A stretch of DNA of 64,000 nucleotides, from contig CAXXTS010000006.1 of the NCBI GenBank assembly GCA_963676345.2, forward strand, positions 868,001 to 932,000. The letters run 5' to 3'. This stretch comes from G963665925 sp963676345 (lineage in GTDB: Bacteria; Bacillota; Clostridia; Peptostreptococcales; Acidaminobacteraceae). Shown in pieces: positions 43,951 to 52,766 of this stretch (within the stretch, counting starts at the first letter, position 1; every line of letters begins with the position of its first letter). Both the position numbers and the translations under genes were made by a program. The notes beneath the pieces are model-generated. The model did no database searches. It was not told the DNA's origin and saw only the letters and a list, made by a program, of their open reading frames with translations.

Positions 43951-43978
43951 AAATCGCCCTGACATCAGGGCGATTTTC
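43951..43978 (+). terminator. Intercistronic terminator-like hairpin, tctC-tctB
   Basis: A 12-bp perfect stem (43951-43962 with 43965-43976) is followed by TTCTTTC. As at mglB-mglA, partial termination would give more binding protein than membrane subunits. Confidence 0.8.
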
Positions 43979-44012
43979 TTTCATTATTTTACAGTAACTA
44001 AGGAGGATTACA

Positions 44013-44513
44013 TTGACGACGAAAAAGCAAACTTTCAAGCCAGATTACAATGCTCTGATGGGTTTTGTCGTTGCTGCTTTTGGTCTCGTTTACCTGATCA
44101 TGACACTTACGATGAAGCGTAGTGCAATCGGCAACCCAATGGCACCACTTTATTTCCCTTTAGGATTGGGCATTATGCTCGTAGTATTTGGTGTGATTCA
44201 GATTTTGAGAAGCGACATCAAAAAGAGCATCGAATCCCTCAAGCATCTTAAAGAAATGAATGAGAGCGATAAGAAAATAAGCGGCATGATTGCTTACACA
44301 TGTGTAAGTGGTGTTCTTTACGGGCTGCTCTTTGAACATGCTGGATTTGTAATATCAACATATCTGTTTATGACAGCGATGCTATCACTTACCAATAAGA
44401 AAAAGAATGTTCAAAATGTCATCGTTTCATTATGTTTCAGTGTGGGTATTTACTTGATTTTTACGCGTGCACTTGGCATTCCACTGCCAAAGATGCCGTT
44501 CATCGGAATTTAG
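44013..44513 (+). CDS. tctB: Tripartite tricarboxylate transporter small membrane subunit
   Basis: The 166-residue protein has four predicted membrane helices and the TctB layout: first helix FVVAAFGLVYLIMTL, PLYFPLGLGIMLVVFGVI, a charged loop, and two C-terminal helices ending in TRALGIPLP. Its start is TTG 44013, preceded by AAGGAGG; no ATG fits. It precedes tctA by 13 bases. Confidence 0.9.
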   Translation: MTTKKQTFKPDYNALMGFVVAAFGLVYLIMTLTMKRSAIGNPMAPLYFPLGLGIMLVVFGVIQILRSDIKKSIESLKHLKEMNESDKKISGMIAYTCVSGVLYGLLFEHAGFVISTYLFMTAMLSLTNKKKNVQNVIVSLCFSVGIYLIFTRALGIPLPKMPFIGI

Positions 44514-44526
44514 AGGGGAGTAAGAA

Positions 44527-46044
44527 ATGGACATTTTATCAAATCTAATACATGGTTTTGGTATTGCACTTCAACCATACCACTTGCTTCTTGTAACACT
44601 TGGAGGCGTTCTGGGTACAATTGTTGGTATGCTTCCAGGTCTTGGCCCTGCAACGGGTGTTGCAGTGTTGCTTCCAATCACATTTACAATGGGGCCGACA
44701 GCTGCACTTATAACCATGACTGGTATTTATTACGGCGCCATGTTTGGTGGATCGAGAAGTTCAATTCTAATTAATACGCCTGGCGATGGTGCGGCACTTG
44801 CAGCAACATTCGATGGGTATCCAATGGCTATGAAGGGTCGTGCGGAGTCTGCACTGGCAATCTCAGCAATTGCGTCTTTCATCGGGGGTCTGATTGCAGC
44901 TGTATTTATGGTTGTACTAGCGACACCTGTATCAAGATTTGCACTGAAATTTGGACCGGCAGAGTACTTCCTGCTTATGGTCACAGCGCTTTCAATGACA
45001 GCGTCTATGTCAAAAGGTAAAATGCTAAAAGGCTTTATTTCAATGGTATTTGGTCTTATGATTGCAACTGTTGGTATTGATGCCATGTCAGGCGTTAAGC
45101 GTTTTACATTCGGTGTGCTTGAGCTTCAAACAGGCATCGACTTTCTAATCGTTATCATCGGAATCTATGCACTGGGTGAAGTGTTTAAAAGCTTTAAAGC
45201 CCTATTATCTGGTCAAAAGAAAGCACAAACAAAATTTGGTCGAATCTGGATTTCGAAAGATGACTGGAAACGTTCAAAGTGGCCAATTCTTAGAAGTGCA
45301 CCGCTTGGATTTATTGTAGGTGCATTACCAGGTGCTGGTGGTACAATGGCATCACTGATGTCATATAACAACGAGAAGCAGATTTCAAAGCACCCAGAAG
45401 AGTTTGGTGAGGGAGCAATTGAAGGGCTTGCTGCACCAGAATCAGCTAACAATGCAGCATCTGTTGGCGCGTTGATTCCTATGCTTACACTTGGAATCCC
45501 TGGCTCAGGTACAACGGCTGTTATGATGGGTGCCCTACTGATGCTTGGTATTCAACCAGGACCACTGCTTTTTACACAGCATCCTGATATTGCTTGGGGT
45601 CTGATTGCGAGTATGTTCATCGGTAACCTGATTCTAGCGGTTGTAAATATTCCACTAGCTGGCATTCTAGTACGTGTTCTTGCAATCCCTGCTAAGATTC
45701 TATATCCAATCGTACTGGGTCTGTCATTTGTAGGAGCATATGCAATTTCAAACAGCCCTGTAGAATTCTATCTTCTGGTTCTGTTCGGTCTAATTGGCTA
45801 CCTAATGAAGATTGTTGATATCCCAACTGCTCCAATGATTCTTGCATGTATCGTTGGCGGCACTATGGAACAGTCATTCCGTCAGGCAATCCGTCTGTCA
45901 GATGGCAGTCTTGGCATTTTCGTAGGTTCAGGCCTTGCCCTTGCACTGATTGCACTGACAGTGGGTTCGGTTGTGTTTCCACTTATTAAGTCTTCAATGG
46001 CAAAAAAAAATGAACCAGCTGTGGCAATGAAAAAAGAAGCATAA
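44527..46044 (+). CDS. tctA: Tripartite tricarboxylate transporter large membrane subunit
   Basis: The 505-residue protein has about twelve membrane helices and the TctA signatures GTIVGMLPGLGPATGVAVLLP (near residue 30), YYGAMFGGSRSSILINTPGD, and in the second half GALPGAGGTMASLMSYNNEKQ and TLGIPGSGTTAVMMGAL. Both repeat signatures are intact. GAGGGGAG precedes ATG 44527. It probably carries out sodium- or proton-linked uptake of the acid bound by TctC. Confidence 0.96.
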   Translation: MDILSNLIHGFGIALQPYHLLLVTLGGVLGTIVGMLPGLGPATGVAVLLPITFTMGPTAALITMTGIYYGAMFGGSRSSILINTPGDGAALAATFDGYPMAMKGRAESALAISAIASFIGGLIAAVFMVVLATPVSRFALKFGPAEYFLLMVTALSMTASMSKGKMLKGFISMVFGLMIATVGIDAMSGVKRFTFGVLELQTGIDFLIVIIGIYALGEVFKSFKALLSGQKKAQTKFGRIWISKDDWKRSKWPILRSAPLGFIVGALPGAGGTMASLMSYNNEKQISKHPEEFGEGAIEGLAAPESANNAASVGALIPMLTLGIPGSGTTAVMMGALLMLGIQPGPLLFTQHPDIAWGLIASMFIGNLILAVVNIPLAGILVRVLAIPAKILYPIVLGLSFVGAYAISNSPVEFYLLVLFGLIGYLMKIVDIPTAPMILACIVGGTMEQSFRQAIRLSDGSLGIFVGSGLALALIALTVGSVVFPLIKSSMAKKNEPAVAMKKEA

Positions 46045-46102
46045 ATTCCGTGTGTAATGCCCGGGTTTCATAGTATAATTTAATTGAAAAAACCTTTTAT
46101 GT

Positions 46103-46136
46103 AAAACCGCTTAATATAATATTAAGCGGTTTTGGG
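46103..46136 (+). terminator. tctA terminator
   Basis: A 14-bp perfect stem (46103-46116 with 46120-46133) ends in TTTTG and lies about 60 bases after tctA. Confidence 0.8.
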
Positions 46137-46164
46137 TCGTTCTGAAGTTCTGCAGGAGGCAATA

Positions 46165-48414
46165 ATGAATCAGAAAATATTCAGGTACAAGATGAAAATG
46201 AAATCAGGATATTCGCGATTTGCAGTACTGGGCATGCTACTGCTCAGTATAGTGATTGCTTCTTCTGCAAAAAACTACATTGATTTTAGAGACAGCTTGA
46301 TTGCAAGAGAGCAAAATCAGCTCCTCACCATCGCCGAATCTGTCGCACGTATTCTAACTGATTTTGTTGATAACAAAGCGGAAGATGCCAAGACCTTAAA
46401 TCGGCTCATTTCTGACCAAGTGCATCAAGATGGACTGGATGGGTACAAAGAACGTATCATTCGTCCCATTCTTAAGAACTACCTTGAAGTACAAAAAGGT
46501 GAAGTCTTTATAATTGAGTGGCTCAATCCAGAGGGCGAGCCTGTGTCTGTATTTACAGACACAAGCAAGGTCAATGTAAGCAGAGAAGAAATTCACGACG
46601 CCCCCTTGGTGGATAACCTAGATAGAACCTATATTGGAACGGTGGAAAAAGGACTGGATGGAAAACTCTATTTAGATATACTTGAACCCGTCAGTGTGAA
46701 TGATCAGACACTGGGGATCATTCGATTTGTCATTTCACTTGATCAACTCTATGAAGACTATGTACGTGAAATCAAGGCGGGCGAAAAGGGGTACGCTTCT
46801 TTAAAAGATTCAAGCGGTGCGTTGATAATGCATCCCAGTAAAGGGGATATTGGACAAAATGTAATCGAAGTGCGAAAGGCAACCTATCCGGATTACGACT
46901 GGTCTGAGCTCGAAGAAATCGTTGAACACCAGAAACGTGGAGAATCTGGTGTGGGCATATATCATTCAGTCTGGTCACACGATGAAGTTAAAAAACGTGT
47001 TAAAAAGTTTAATGGATACGCACCGGCACGCATTGGAAATGATTTTTGGGTTGTAAACGTATCCATGGATTACAGGGAGCTCGTTGATATTGTCAACCGT
47101 CATTTATATACCAGTATGCTGATGATTGGTGCCATTCCTATTGTCTTCATTATTATATCGGTTTACTATTTTACCCTGAAAAGAAATTTGGAACAGCTAG
47201 AAATCGAACACAATTATGTTGAAAAACTCAATAAGCTGAATAAAGAACTTGAACTTGACATTGAACAGCGTAAAAAGTTGGAAAGTCAACTAAAACAGAG
47301 CAGAAGACGTTTTAGGTCTTTGTTCAATGCCGGGGTTGATTTAACTTATGTTCTTGAAAAATCTCAAACGGATGCATGGGTTATTTCAGATATTAATGAT
47401 AAAGCCTGTGAAGTGATTGGAAAGAAACGCCATGAACTGACCTCGGAACACTTTGTAAACATTGCATATGATATAAGCCCCGAACGGCTTCAAGCGCTAA
47501 TTACAGATATGGAAACCAGTGAAAACGTACAGTTTATTGCCGCGCTATCAAGTAAGTCGGGTAAAACTTTTCCAGTTGAAATCAACGGCAAACTCTTCAT
47601 TCTACAAGGGAAAAAGTACGTCATGCTTATTGCACGTGATATTACAGAGCGACTGAGTCAAAAGGAAGAAATCGAGCGCCACAGGGCGATGGCAATCTAT
47701 AAAAATCGAATGGCAGCAATTGGTGAAATGGTTGCCAATATTGCCCACCAGTGGCGACAACCACTCAGTAGTCTGAATCTGATGCTTTCAAACTTAGAAG
47801 ACGCTTATGAGACCAACACGCTTGATGCGGTATACTTTAATAAGCAAATGGACAAGTCGCGCGGTGTTATTCAAAGAATGTCGGATATCATTGACGAGTT
47901 TAGGTATTTCTTTAGCCCCAAGGGACAGCGAAGCCCCTTCTCAGTAAGTGAAAATATCAGACAAGTAGAGGAAATGCTTGATGATAGAATACGTATTGAA
48001 AGTGTTCAGGTAAAAATGAGCACACCTAATGAAGATGACTTGGTATTTGGGTATCCAAATCAGTTGTCTCAGGTCATGCTCAATTTAATGAGCAATGCGC
48101 TGGATGCACTTAGTGATAAGCGTTTCTCAAATAAAGAAATTCAAATCACGGTTGAAACAGACAGCGATAAGGTACGAATATTTATACAAGATAATGCAGG
48201 TGGTGTAGACAGCGACCTGCTGGGCAAGCTATTTGAACCATACTTTACAACCAAAGCTGAACACGGTGGCACTGGAATAGGACTCTACATGAGTAAAATG
48301 ATTGTAGAATCCAAATTTGAGGGCACCATACAAGTTAGGCAAATAGATCAAGGCTTGAACTTTACGATTGAACTTCCAAAGTATAATCAGGGGGATAACA
48401 AATGGAAACGTTAA
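46165..48414 (+). CDS. Membrane sensor histidine kinase (Cache-PAS-HisKA-HATPase)
   Basis: The 749-residue protein has two membrane helices (about residues 15-35 and 315-335) around a large extracellular Cache-like sensor (with EKGYASLKDSSGALIMHPSKGDIGQ, a Cache signature). A coiled coil and a PAS domain follow (about 380-500, ending DITERLSQKEEIERH), then HisKA with the phosphorylated His528 in IAHQWRQPLSSL, and a HATPase domain with NLMSNALDAL, DNAGGV and GGTGIGLYMSK. ATG 46165 with AGGAGGC is used instead of TTG 46132. Its end overlaps the response regulator gene by 13 bases. It lies right after tctA, so sensing of an organic acid is plausible but unproven. Confidence 0.92.
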   Translation: MNQKIFRYKMKMKSGYSRFAVLGMLLLSIVIASSAKNYIDFRDSLIAREQNQLLTIAESVARILTDFVDNKAEDAKTLNRLISDQVHQDGLDGYKERIIRPILKNYLEVQKGEVFIIEWLNPEGEPVSVFTDTSKVNVSREEIHDAPLVDNLDRTYIGTVEKGLDGKLYLDILEPVSVNDQTLGIIRFVISLDQLYEDYVREIKAGEKGYASLKDSSGALIMHPSKGDIGQNVIEVRKATYPDYDWSELEEIVEHQKRGESGVGIYHSVWSHDEVKKRVKKFNGYAPARIGNDFWVVNVSMDYRELVDIVNRHLYTSMLMIGAIPIVFIIISVYYFTLKRNLEQLEIEHNYVEKLNKLNKELELDIEQRKKLESQLKQSRRRFRSLFNAGVDLTYVLEKSQTDAWVISDINDKACEVIGKKRHELTSEHFVNIAYDISPERLQALITDMETSENVQFIAALSSKSGKTFPVEINGKLFILQGKKYVMLIARDITERLSQKEEIERHRAMAIYKNRMAAIGEMVANIAHQWRQPLSSLNLMLSNLEDAYETNTLDAVYFNKQMDKSRGVIQRMSDIIDEFRYFFSPKGQRSPFSVSENIRQVEEMLDDRIRIESVQVKMSTPNEDDLVFGYPNQLSQVMLNLMSNALDALSDKRFSNKEIQITVETDSDKVRIFIQDNAGGVDSDLLGKLFEPYFTTKAEHGGTGIGLYMSKMIVESKFEGTIQVRQIDQGLNFTIELPKYNQGDNKWKR

Positions 48415-49145
48415 TTCGAAAGTTAAAGGTTCTTTATGTGGAAGACGACCGCGTACATCGCGAGGAGTTATCTGACTATCTGAGCAGGCGGGTAGGACGT
48501 CTTTACTTGGCTGATGATGGGGAGCAGGGACTTGAGAAATTTGAGGCACTCAGTCCAGACTTGGTAATTACAGATCTGAGAATGCCAAAAATGTCAGGCA
48601 TTGAGCTTGCTCAAAACATTCGTAAAGTCAATAAAACCGTTCCAATCATTGTCTTAACGGCACTTTCAGATAAGGACACGATTTTAGAAACCGTAAAAAT
48701 TGGCATATTGGATTATGTTCTTAAGCCTGTTGATGTAAAAGAGCTCGTGCGGGTGATTACAAAGGCGGTTTCTACAATTACGGCGATGGATCAGGCGTTT
48801 GGTTATCAGCCAATTGCGCCGGAACAGCTGAACACCTTGAAGTCAGCACTTACATCCTACTTAAAAAAAGAGACTGGCAAGGGGCCAATTGACATTCGGT
48901 TTGTATCGACCGAAGAGCTGCTAGAGCTCACTGTTATGGGGACCTTAACCCGGTTTGAACTGGCTCTTATGAATCGAACGGAAAATCAAAAGCTTGTCGA
49001 GTATAACAGAAACATTTTTTTTAAGGACAGAGCAAAAAGCATAGAGCAGATTATTGCACAGTCTCTTGAAAGAAATGTGTATCATTTCGCAGATGCCAAA
49101 GTTGATGCTGTGAAGGATAAATGTGTGCTTACTTTTAAATTGTAA
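48402..49145 (+). CDS. Response regulator with DUF2294/MpsC-like output domain
   Basis: The 247-residue protein has a receiver domain (residues 1-125; acidic pair YVEDD near residue 12, phospho-acceptor Asp58 in ITDLRMP, switch Lys in YVLKPVD) and a C-terminal part (about 140-247) that is not a DNA-binding fold I know. That part contains YLKKETGKGPIDIRF, a MGTLTRFELAL stretch, then VEYNRNIFFKDRAKSIEQIIAQ and a final VLTFKL, which matches the DUF2294 family (MpsC) as I recall it. MpsC belongs to the staphylococcal MpsABC cation/bicarbonate system. The gene is coupled to the upstream kinase and is followed by a terminator. Confidence 0.85.
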   Translation: METLIRKLKVLYVEDDRVHREELSDYLSRRVGRLYLADDGEQGLEKFEALSPDLVITDLRMPKMSGIELAQNIRKVNKTVPIIVLTALSDKDTILETVKIGILDYVLKPVDVKELVRVITKAVSTITAMDQAFGYQPIAPEQLNTLKSALTSYLKKETGKGPIDIRFVSTEELLELTVMGTLTRFELALMNRTENQKLVEYNRNIFFKDRAKSIEQIIAQSLERNVYHFADAKVDAVKDKCVLTFKL

Positions 49146-49170
49146 AGAGCATAGAAGCCTACATTGTCAG

Positions 49171-49205
49171 AGCCAGATTATCTTAAGGATAGTTTGGCTT
49201 TTTTC
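49171..49205 (+). terminator. Terminator after the response regulator
   Basis: A 12-bp stem with two G-U or mismatch positions (about 49171-49182 with 49188-49199) is followed by TTTTTT. Confidence 0.8.
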
Positions 49206-49285
49206 TATTTGCATAATACGCTGTTGAAGTGGGGGCGCATTGTGAATAGAATGATGATATTTTGCAATACAGTTAATGGAAATAT

Positions 49286-49293
49286 GGTATAAT
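49286..49293 (+). promoter_or_regulatory. Extended -10 promoter of the ABC/TiaS-like operon
   Basis: TGGTATAAT (TG plus TATAAT at 49288-49293) lies 46 bases before the first gene. The best -35-like sequence, TTGCAA at 49262-49267, has a long 20-base spacing. No clear Fur box was found. Confidence 0.5.
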
Positions 49294-49339
49294 AATAAAA
49301 GAAAATTTAGAATATTTATACATTTAAAAGGGGGCAATT

Positions 49340-49870
49340 ATGAAGAAAATAGGCTTTTTAATGATGTGTTTGGTGCTTTTTTCATCTAGTATGGTATTTG
49401 CTGGTGGCGGCAAGGGCGGTGGCGATGGTAAATCCACATTGGAACTGACTCAGGTTACAACTGAATCGGGTTCAGAAGAGGTTCAACCAGAAGATGTACT
49501 GACACTTGAGTTTTCTAATAATGTGGTAAATATGTCTGTAAAAGAAAATAATATGACATGTTTTAGTGTAGCGGACAGCCAAGGTAATCCAGTTGAAATA
49601 GAGGTAATCATGGGGGATGATCAAGTAGATCGCTCAATTAAGCGTTTGGTTCATATTAAGCCTGTTACGTCTTGGAAAGCAGGAGAAAAACATTTGGTAA
49701 CTGTTACAAAAGATTTATCTGGAAAAAATGGCGTCTTGCTCGGTAAAGATGTGACTTATGAATTTACTGTGGCGAGCCCTGCAGCTCAAGCTTCTGGAAG
49801 TAAAATGTGGATGATTGGCTTTGCTGCCATTATTGTATTGGCAGGGGGATTTGCATTTGCAAAAAAATAA
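49340..49870 (+). CDS. Secreted Ig-like (Big_5-type) protein with C-terminal membrane anchor
   Basis: The 176-residue protein has a signal peptide (about 1-21, ending VFAGG), a Gly/Lys/Asp linker (GGGKGGGDGK), and one beta-sandwich domain resembling bacterial Big_5/SbsA Ig-like domains (LTLEFSNNVVNMSV, later YEFTV). It ends with a membrane helix (about 152-172) and KK. It has no LPxTG motif, so it stays membrane-anchored outside. It is the first gene of an operon with a BtuCDF/FecBCD-type importer (start of the next gene about 20 bases later), so it may help capture the ligand. That is inference. Confidence 0.7.
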   Translation: MKKIGFLMMCLVLFSSSMVFAGGGKGGGDGKSTLELTQVTTESGSEEVQPEDVLTLEFSNNVVNMSVKENNMTCFSVADSQGNPVEIEVIMGDDQVDRSIKRLVHIKPVTSWKAGEKHLVTVTKDLSGKNGVLLGKDVTYEFTVASPAAQASGSKMWMIGFAAIIVLAGGFAFAKK

Positions 49871-49892
49871 GGTACAACAGGTTAGAATCTTA

Positions 49893-50867
49893 ATGATATA
49901 CCTGTTTCCACTTTTATCAGTACTCCTTGCTCTGTTTATTGGCCGTTACCCGACATCAACGCAAGATGTGGTTGGTGTTTTTAGCGGACTGGGAAAGACA
50001 AATAATTCAGTTGTTGAGAACATTATTTTAAATATTCGGCTGTCAAGAGCCTTGGTAGGGTTTCTAACAGGGGGGGCTTTAGCCATTAGTGGTGCTGTAC
50101 TGCAAGGTATTTTCAAAAATCCACTCGTGGACTCTGGAATGCTTGGCGTGAGCAATGGGGCAAGCTTCGGAGCGGTTTTGGGTTTTCTCTTTTTTGGTGG
50201 CAAATACAGCATGGTTCTTGGACTCTCCTTTGCTTTTGGTGTGCTTGCAGTATATTTGAGTTACTCCATTGCAGGTATTTATAAATCATCGCCTACGATT
50301 ATGCTGGTACTGGGCGGGGTCATTGTTTCATCGATGTTCTCTTCGCTTGTATCTTTAGGAAAATACATAGCAGATCCATATGATCAACTTCCAGCTATCG
50401 TATTCTGGCTGATGGGGTCACTTTCAGGTGTAGGCTATGGTGATGTCAGGGTGATCTTGCTGCCTGTATTGGTTGCTGGCGGGATCGTATTCTTGCTAAG
50501 ATGGAAGATAAATGTTCTCTCATTAGGAGAGCGAGAAGCTTCAAGTTTAGGCATAAATGTACGCAATGTCAAGGGACTTTTAATTATATGTGTTTCTGTG
50601 ATGACAGCATCGGTGGTATCCATCAGCGGAACGATTGGGTGGGTTGGATTGATTGTTCCACACCTTGTACGCATGCTCCTTGGAAATGATCACCGGCGCT
50701 TGGTGCCTGCATCCTTTGCTTTTGGAGGCGGGTTGCTGGTTGCTGTAGATATTGTTGCACGGTCACTGACTACCTCTGAAATTCCAATTGGTATTTTGAC
50801 GGCTTTACTCGGCGCGCCGTTTTACGTCGTTTTGCTACGCCAGACGAAAGGGCGTGACTGGCAGTGA
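49893..50867 (+). CDS. FecCD/BtuC-family ABC transporter permease
   Basis: The 324-residue protein is a FecCD permease with about ten membrane helices: NIRLSRALVGFLTGGALAISGAVLQGIFKNPLVDSGMLGVSNGASFGAV (broken over residues 48-98) is the family's main signature, and GTIGWVGLIVPHLVRMLLGNDHR (about 262-284) contains the ATPase-coupling region. ATG 49893 is chosen although its ribosome site is weak; ATG 49815 would begin inside the previous gene. It ends overlapping the ATPase start by four bases. Confidence 0.94.
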   Translation: MIYLFPLLSVLLALFIGRYPTSTQDVVGVFSGLGKTNNSVVENIILNIRLSRALVGFLTGGALAISGAVLQGIFKNPLVDSGMLGVSNGASFGAVLGFLFFGGKYSMVLGLSFAFGVLAVYLSYSIAGIYKSSPTIMLVLGGVIVSSMFSSLVSLGKYIADPYDQLPAIVFWLMGSLSGVGYGDVRVILLPVLVAGGIVFLLRWKINVLSLGEREASSLGINVRNVKGLLIICVSVMTASVVSISGTIGWVGLIVPHLVRMLLGNDHRRLVPASFAFGGGLLVAVDIVARSLTTSEIPIGILTALLGAPFYVVLLRQTKGRDWQ

Positions 50868-51685
50868 AAAAGCTTACTATTGAGAAATTGACATTTTCCT
50901 ACGGGAAAAAAAGTGTGCTTGAGGCTGTAGATTTGGAGCTGAACAAAGGTGAGATTCTTTGCCTACTAGGGCCTAATGGCTGTGGCAAGTCTACGCTTAT
51001 GGACTGTTTAATGCAGCATCATTCAGATTATAAGGGCAGTATAACCTGCGATGGAATAGATTTGCGAAAACTCCCTCATAGAGAGCGTGCAAAACTTATG
51101 GCTTATGTACCCCAGTGTTCAGAAACCACTTTTCTCTACACTGCCTTTCAGATGATTCTCATGGGACGTACTCCGCATGCAGCTTTTTTTTCATCCCCAG
51201 GACGGGAGGATGAAGCTCAGGTTTATGAAATCGCCAGCCGCCTGAATATTGAAGCGCATTTGAGTCAAACGTATAATACACTCAGCGGCGGACAGCAGCA
51301 GCTTGTGAAAATTGCACGTGGTCTTGTTCAAGGTGCGTGTATTCAAGTGTTGGATGAGCCGATGGCTGCGCTTGATTTAAAGCATGAAATCAAGCTTTTG
51401 AATGTGATTGGACAACTGATTAAAGATGCACATACGTCGGTGATTATGTCGACACATGCACCAAATCAGGCCTTTCTTCTCGAAAATATGGGTGTAAACG
51501 TGAAGGTCTGTCTAATGAAAGAAGGACAGATAAAATATCAGGGAAAGCCATCGGATGTAATTACATCAGAAACGATTCGAGATATTTATGGAATTGAATC
51601 AGGTGTTGTGTCCTATTTAGACGAGTATAGAAATCAAAGCGGATACGTCCTGGTTCCAAGTGCGTATGAAAATACAGGAGAATGA
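50864..51685 (+). CDS. FecE/BtuD-family ABC transporter ATPase
   Basis: The 273-residue ATPase has Walker A GPNGCGKST (about residue 36), Q-loop YVPQCSET, signature LSGGQQQLVKIARG (about 139), a Walker B with QVLDEPMAALDLKHEIK and the switch His in MSTHAPNQAF. Start is GTG 50864, overlapping the permease stop. The following lipoprotein gene begins two bases after its stop. Confidence 0.95.
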   Translation: MKKLTIEKLTFSYGKKSVLEAVDLELNKGEILCLLGPNGCGKSTLMDCLMQHHSDYKGSITCDGIDLRKLPHRERAKLMAYVPQCSETTFLYTAFQMILMGRTPHAAFFSSPGREDEAQVYEIASRLNIEAHLSQTYNTLSGGQQQLVKIARGLVQGACIQVLDEPMAALDLKHEIKLLNVIGQLIKDAHTSVIMSTHAPNQAFLLENMGVNVKVCLMKEGQIKYQGKPSDVITSETIRDIYGIESGVVSYLDEYRNQSGYVLVPSAYENTGE

Positions 51686-51686
51686 A

Positions 51687-52766
51687 ATGCGTAAAAAGTA
51701 TGCGATAGGTGTATTTCTGATAATCATACTTTTAATCGGATGTACACAGAAAGCACCTGAAATAGAGGGACCTGTAAAGACGGTTGTTGATAGCGTAGGA
51801 AGAGAAGTCACTATTCCACAGAACCCCGAGCGGTTGGGTGCTCTATATGCGCCAACAGGACATATTATAGCCATGCTGGACTCAGGTGATAAAATAGTTG
51901 CAGTCAATAATGGCTTGAAAAGAGATAAGTTGTTAAATCAATTGGTTCCTGCCATTGGAGAAGCATCTAGAGTGGTATCTTCAGGACAAATCAATATGGA
52001 GGAGCTGGCTAAGCTAGAGGTTGATTTAGCCTTTATCCCCCTAGATATTTATCGTGAAGAGAAGCAGGTAAAGCAACTTGGAAAACTAGGAATTCCCTAC
52101 ATTGTCGTCGATTTTCAGTCTATTGAGGAACAGAAATCCCTTGTAAGTCTCATGGGTGAAATTTTAGGGGCTGAAGAAGAGGCGCAGACTTATAATGATT
52201 TTTATGATAACGTGATTGCACAGACAAAAAAGGCAGTTGAATCGGTCACAATGGACAAGCGCACTCGGGTATATCATTCCATTAATGAAGCCAACTGTAC
52301 CGTAGCCAGCAATACACTGCCAGCTGATTGGATGCACATCGCAGGCGGTGTGAACGTATCTCTGGATACAGAGCTTGAAAAAGACGGCGATAAGTATTAT
52401 ACAAATCTTGAGCAAATCATATACTGGAATCCCGACGTCATTTACTGTAATGAAGAGGGCGTACCAGCGTATATTATGAATAATGATCAGTGGTCAGACA
52501 TTGCTGCCATAAAGTCTGGCCGTGTTTTACAGTTGCCTGTTGGAATCTCGCGTTGGGGACATAAGACTTCTCTGGAAACCCCTCTTGCAATTCTTTATGT
52601 AGCACAGGATTTATATCCACAGGCAATGCAAAATGTAGATGTTGAAGCTATGATTCGAAGCTTTTATAGTGATCTTTTTGAGTTTGATGTGACAGATGCA
52701 GATTTGGAAAGCATTCTTGAAGGGAAAGCCATGCGGTTGACTAAGGACTTGAAAGAAGGAGAATAA
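51687..52766 (+). CDS. FecB/BtuF-like substrate-binding lipoprotein
   Basis: The 359-residue protein has a lipoprotein signal (LLIGC, Cys18) and a class III binding-protein fold: VVDSVGREVTIPQNPERLG at the N-terminus, a long helix region, and TRVYHSINEANCTVASNT with later DVIYCNEEG. Such proteins bind siderophores, heme, cobalamin or metal complexes. ATG 51687 with CAGGAG upstream is used rather than GTG 51660. Its last base is the first base of the next start codon (TAATG). Confidence 0.9.
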   Translation: MRKKYAIGVFLIIILLIGCTQKAPEIEGPVKTVVDSVGREVTIPQNPERLGALYAPTGHIIAMLDSGDKIVAVNNGLKRDKLLNQLVPAIGEASRVVSSGQINMEELAKLEVDLAFIPLDIYREEKQVKQLGKLGIPYIVVDFQSIEEQKSLVSLMGEILGAEEEAQTYNDFYDNVIAQTKKAVESVTMDKRTRVYHSINEANCTVASNTLPADWMHIAGGVNVSLDTELEKDGDKYYTNLEQIIYWNPDVIYCNEEGVPAYIMNNDQWSDIAAIKSGRVLQLPVGISRWGHKTSLETPLAILYVAQDLYPQAMQNVDVEAMIRSFYSDLFEFDVTDADLESILEGKAMRLTKDLKEGE

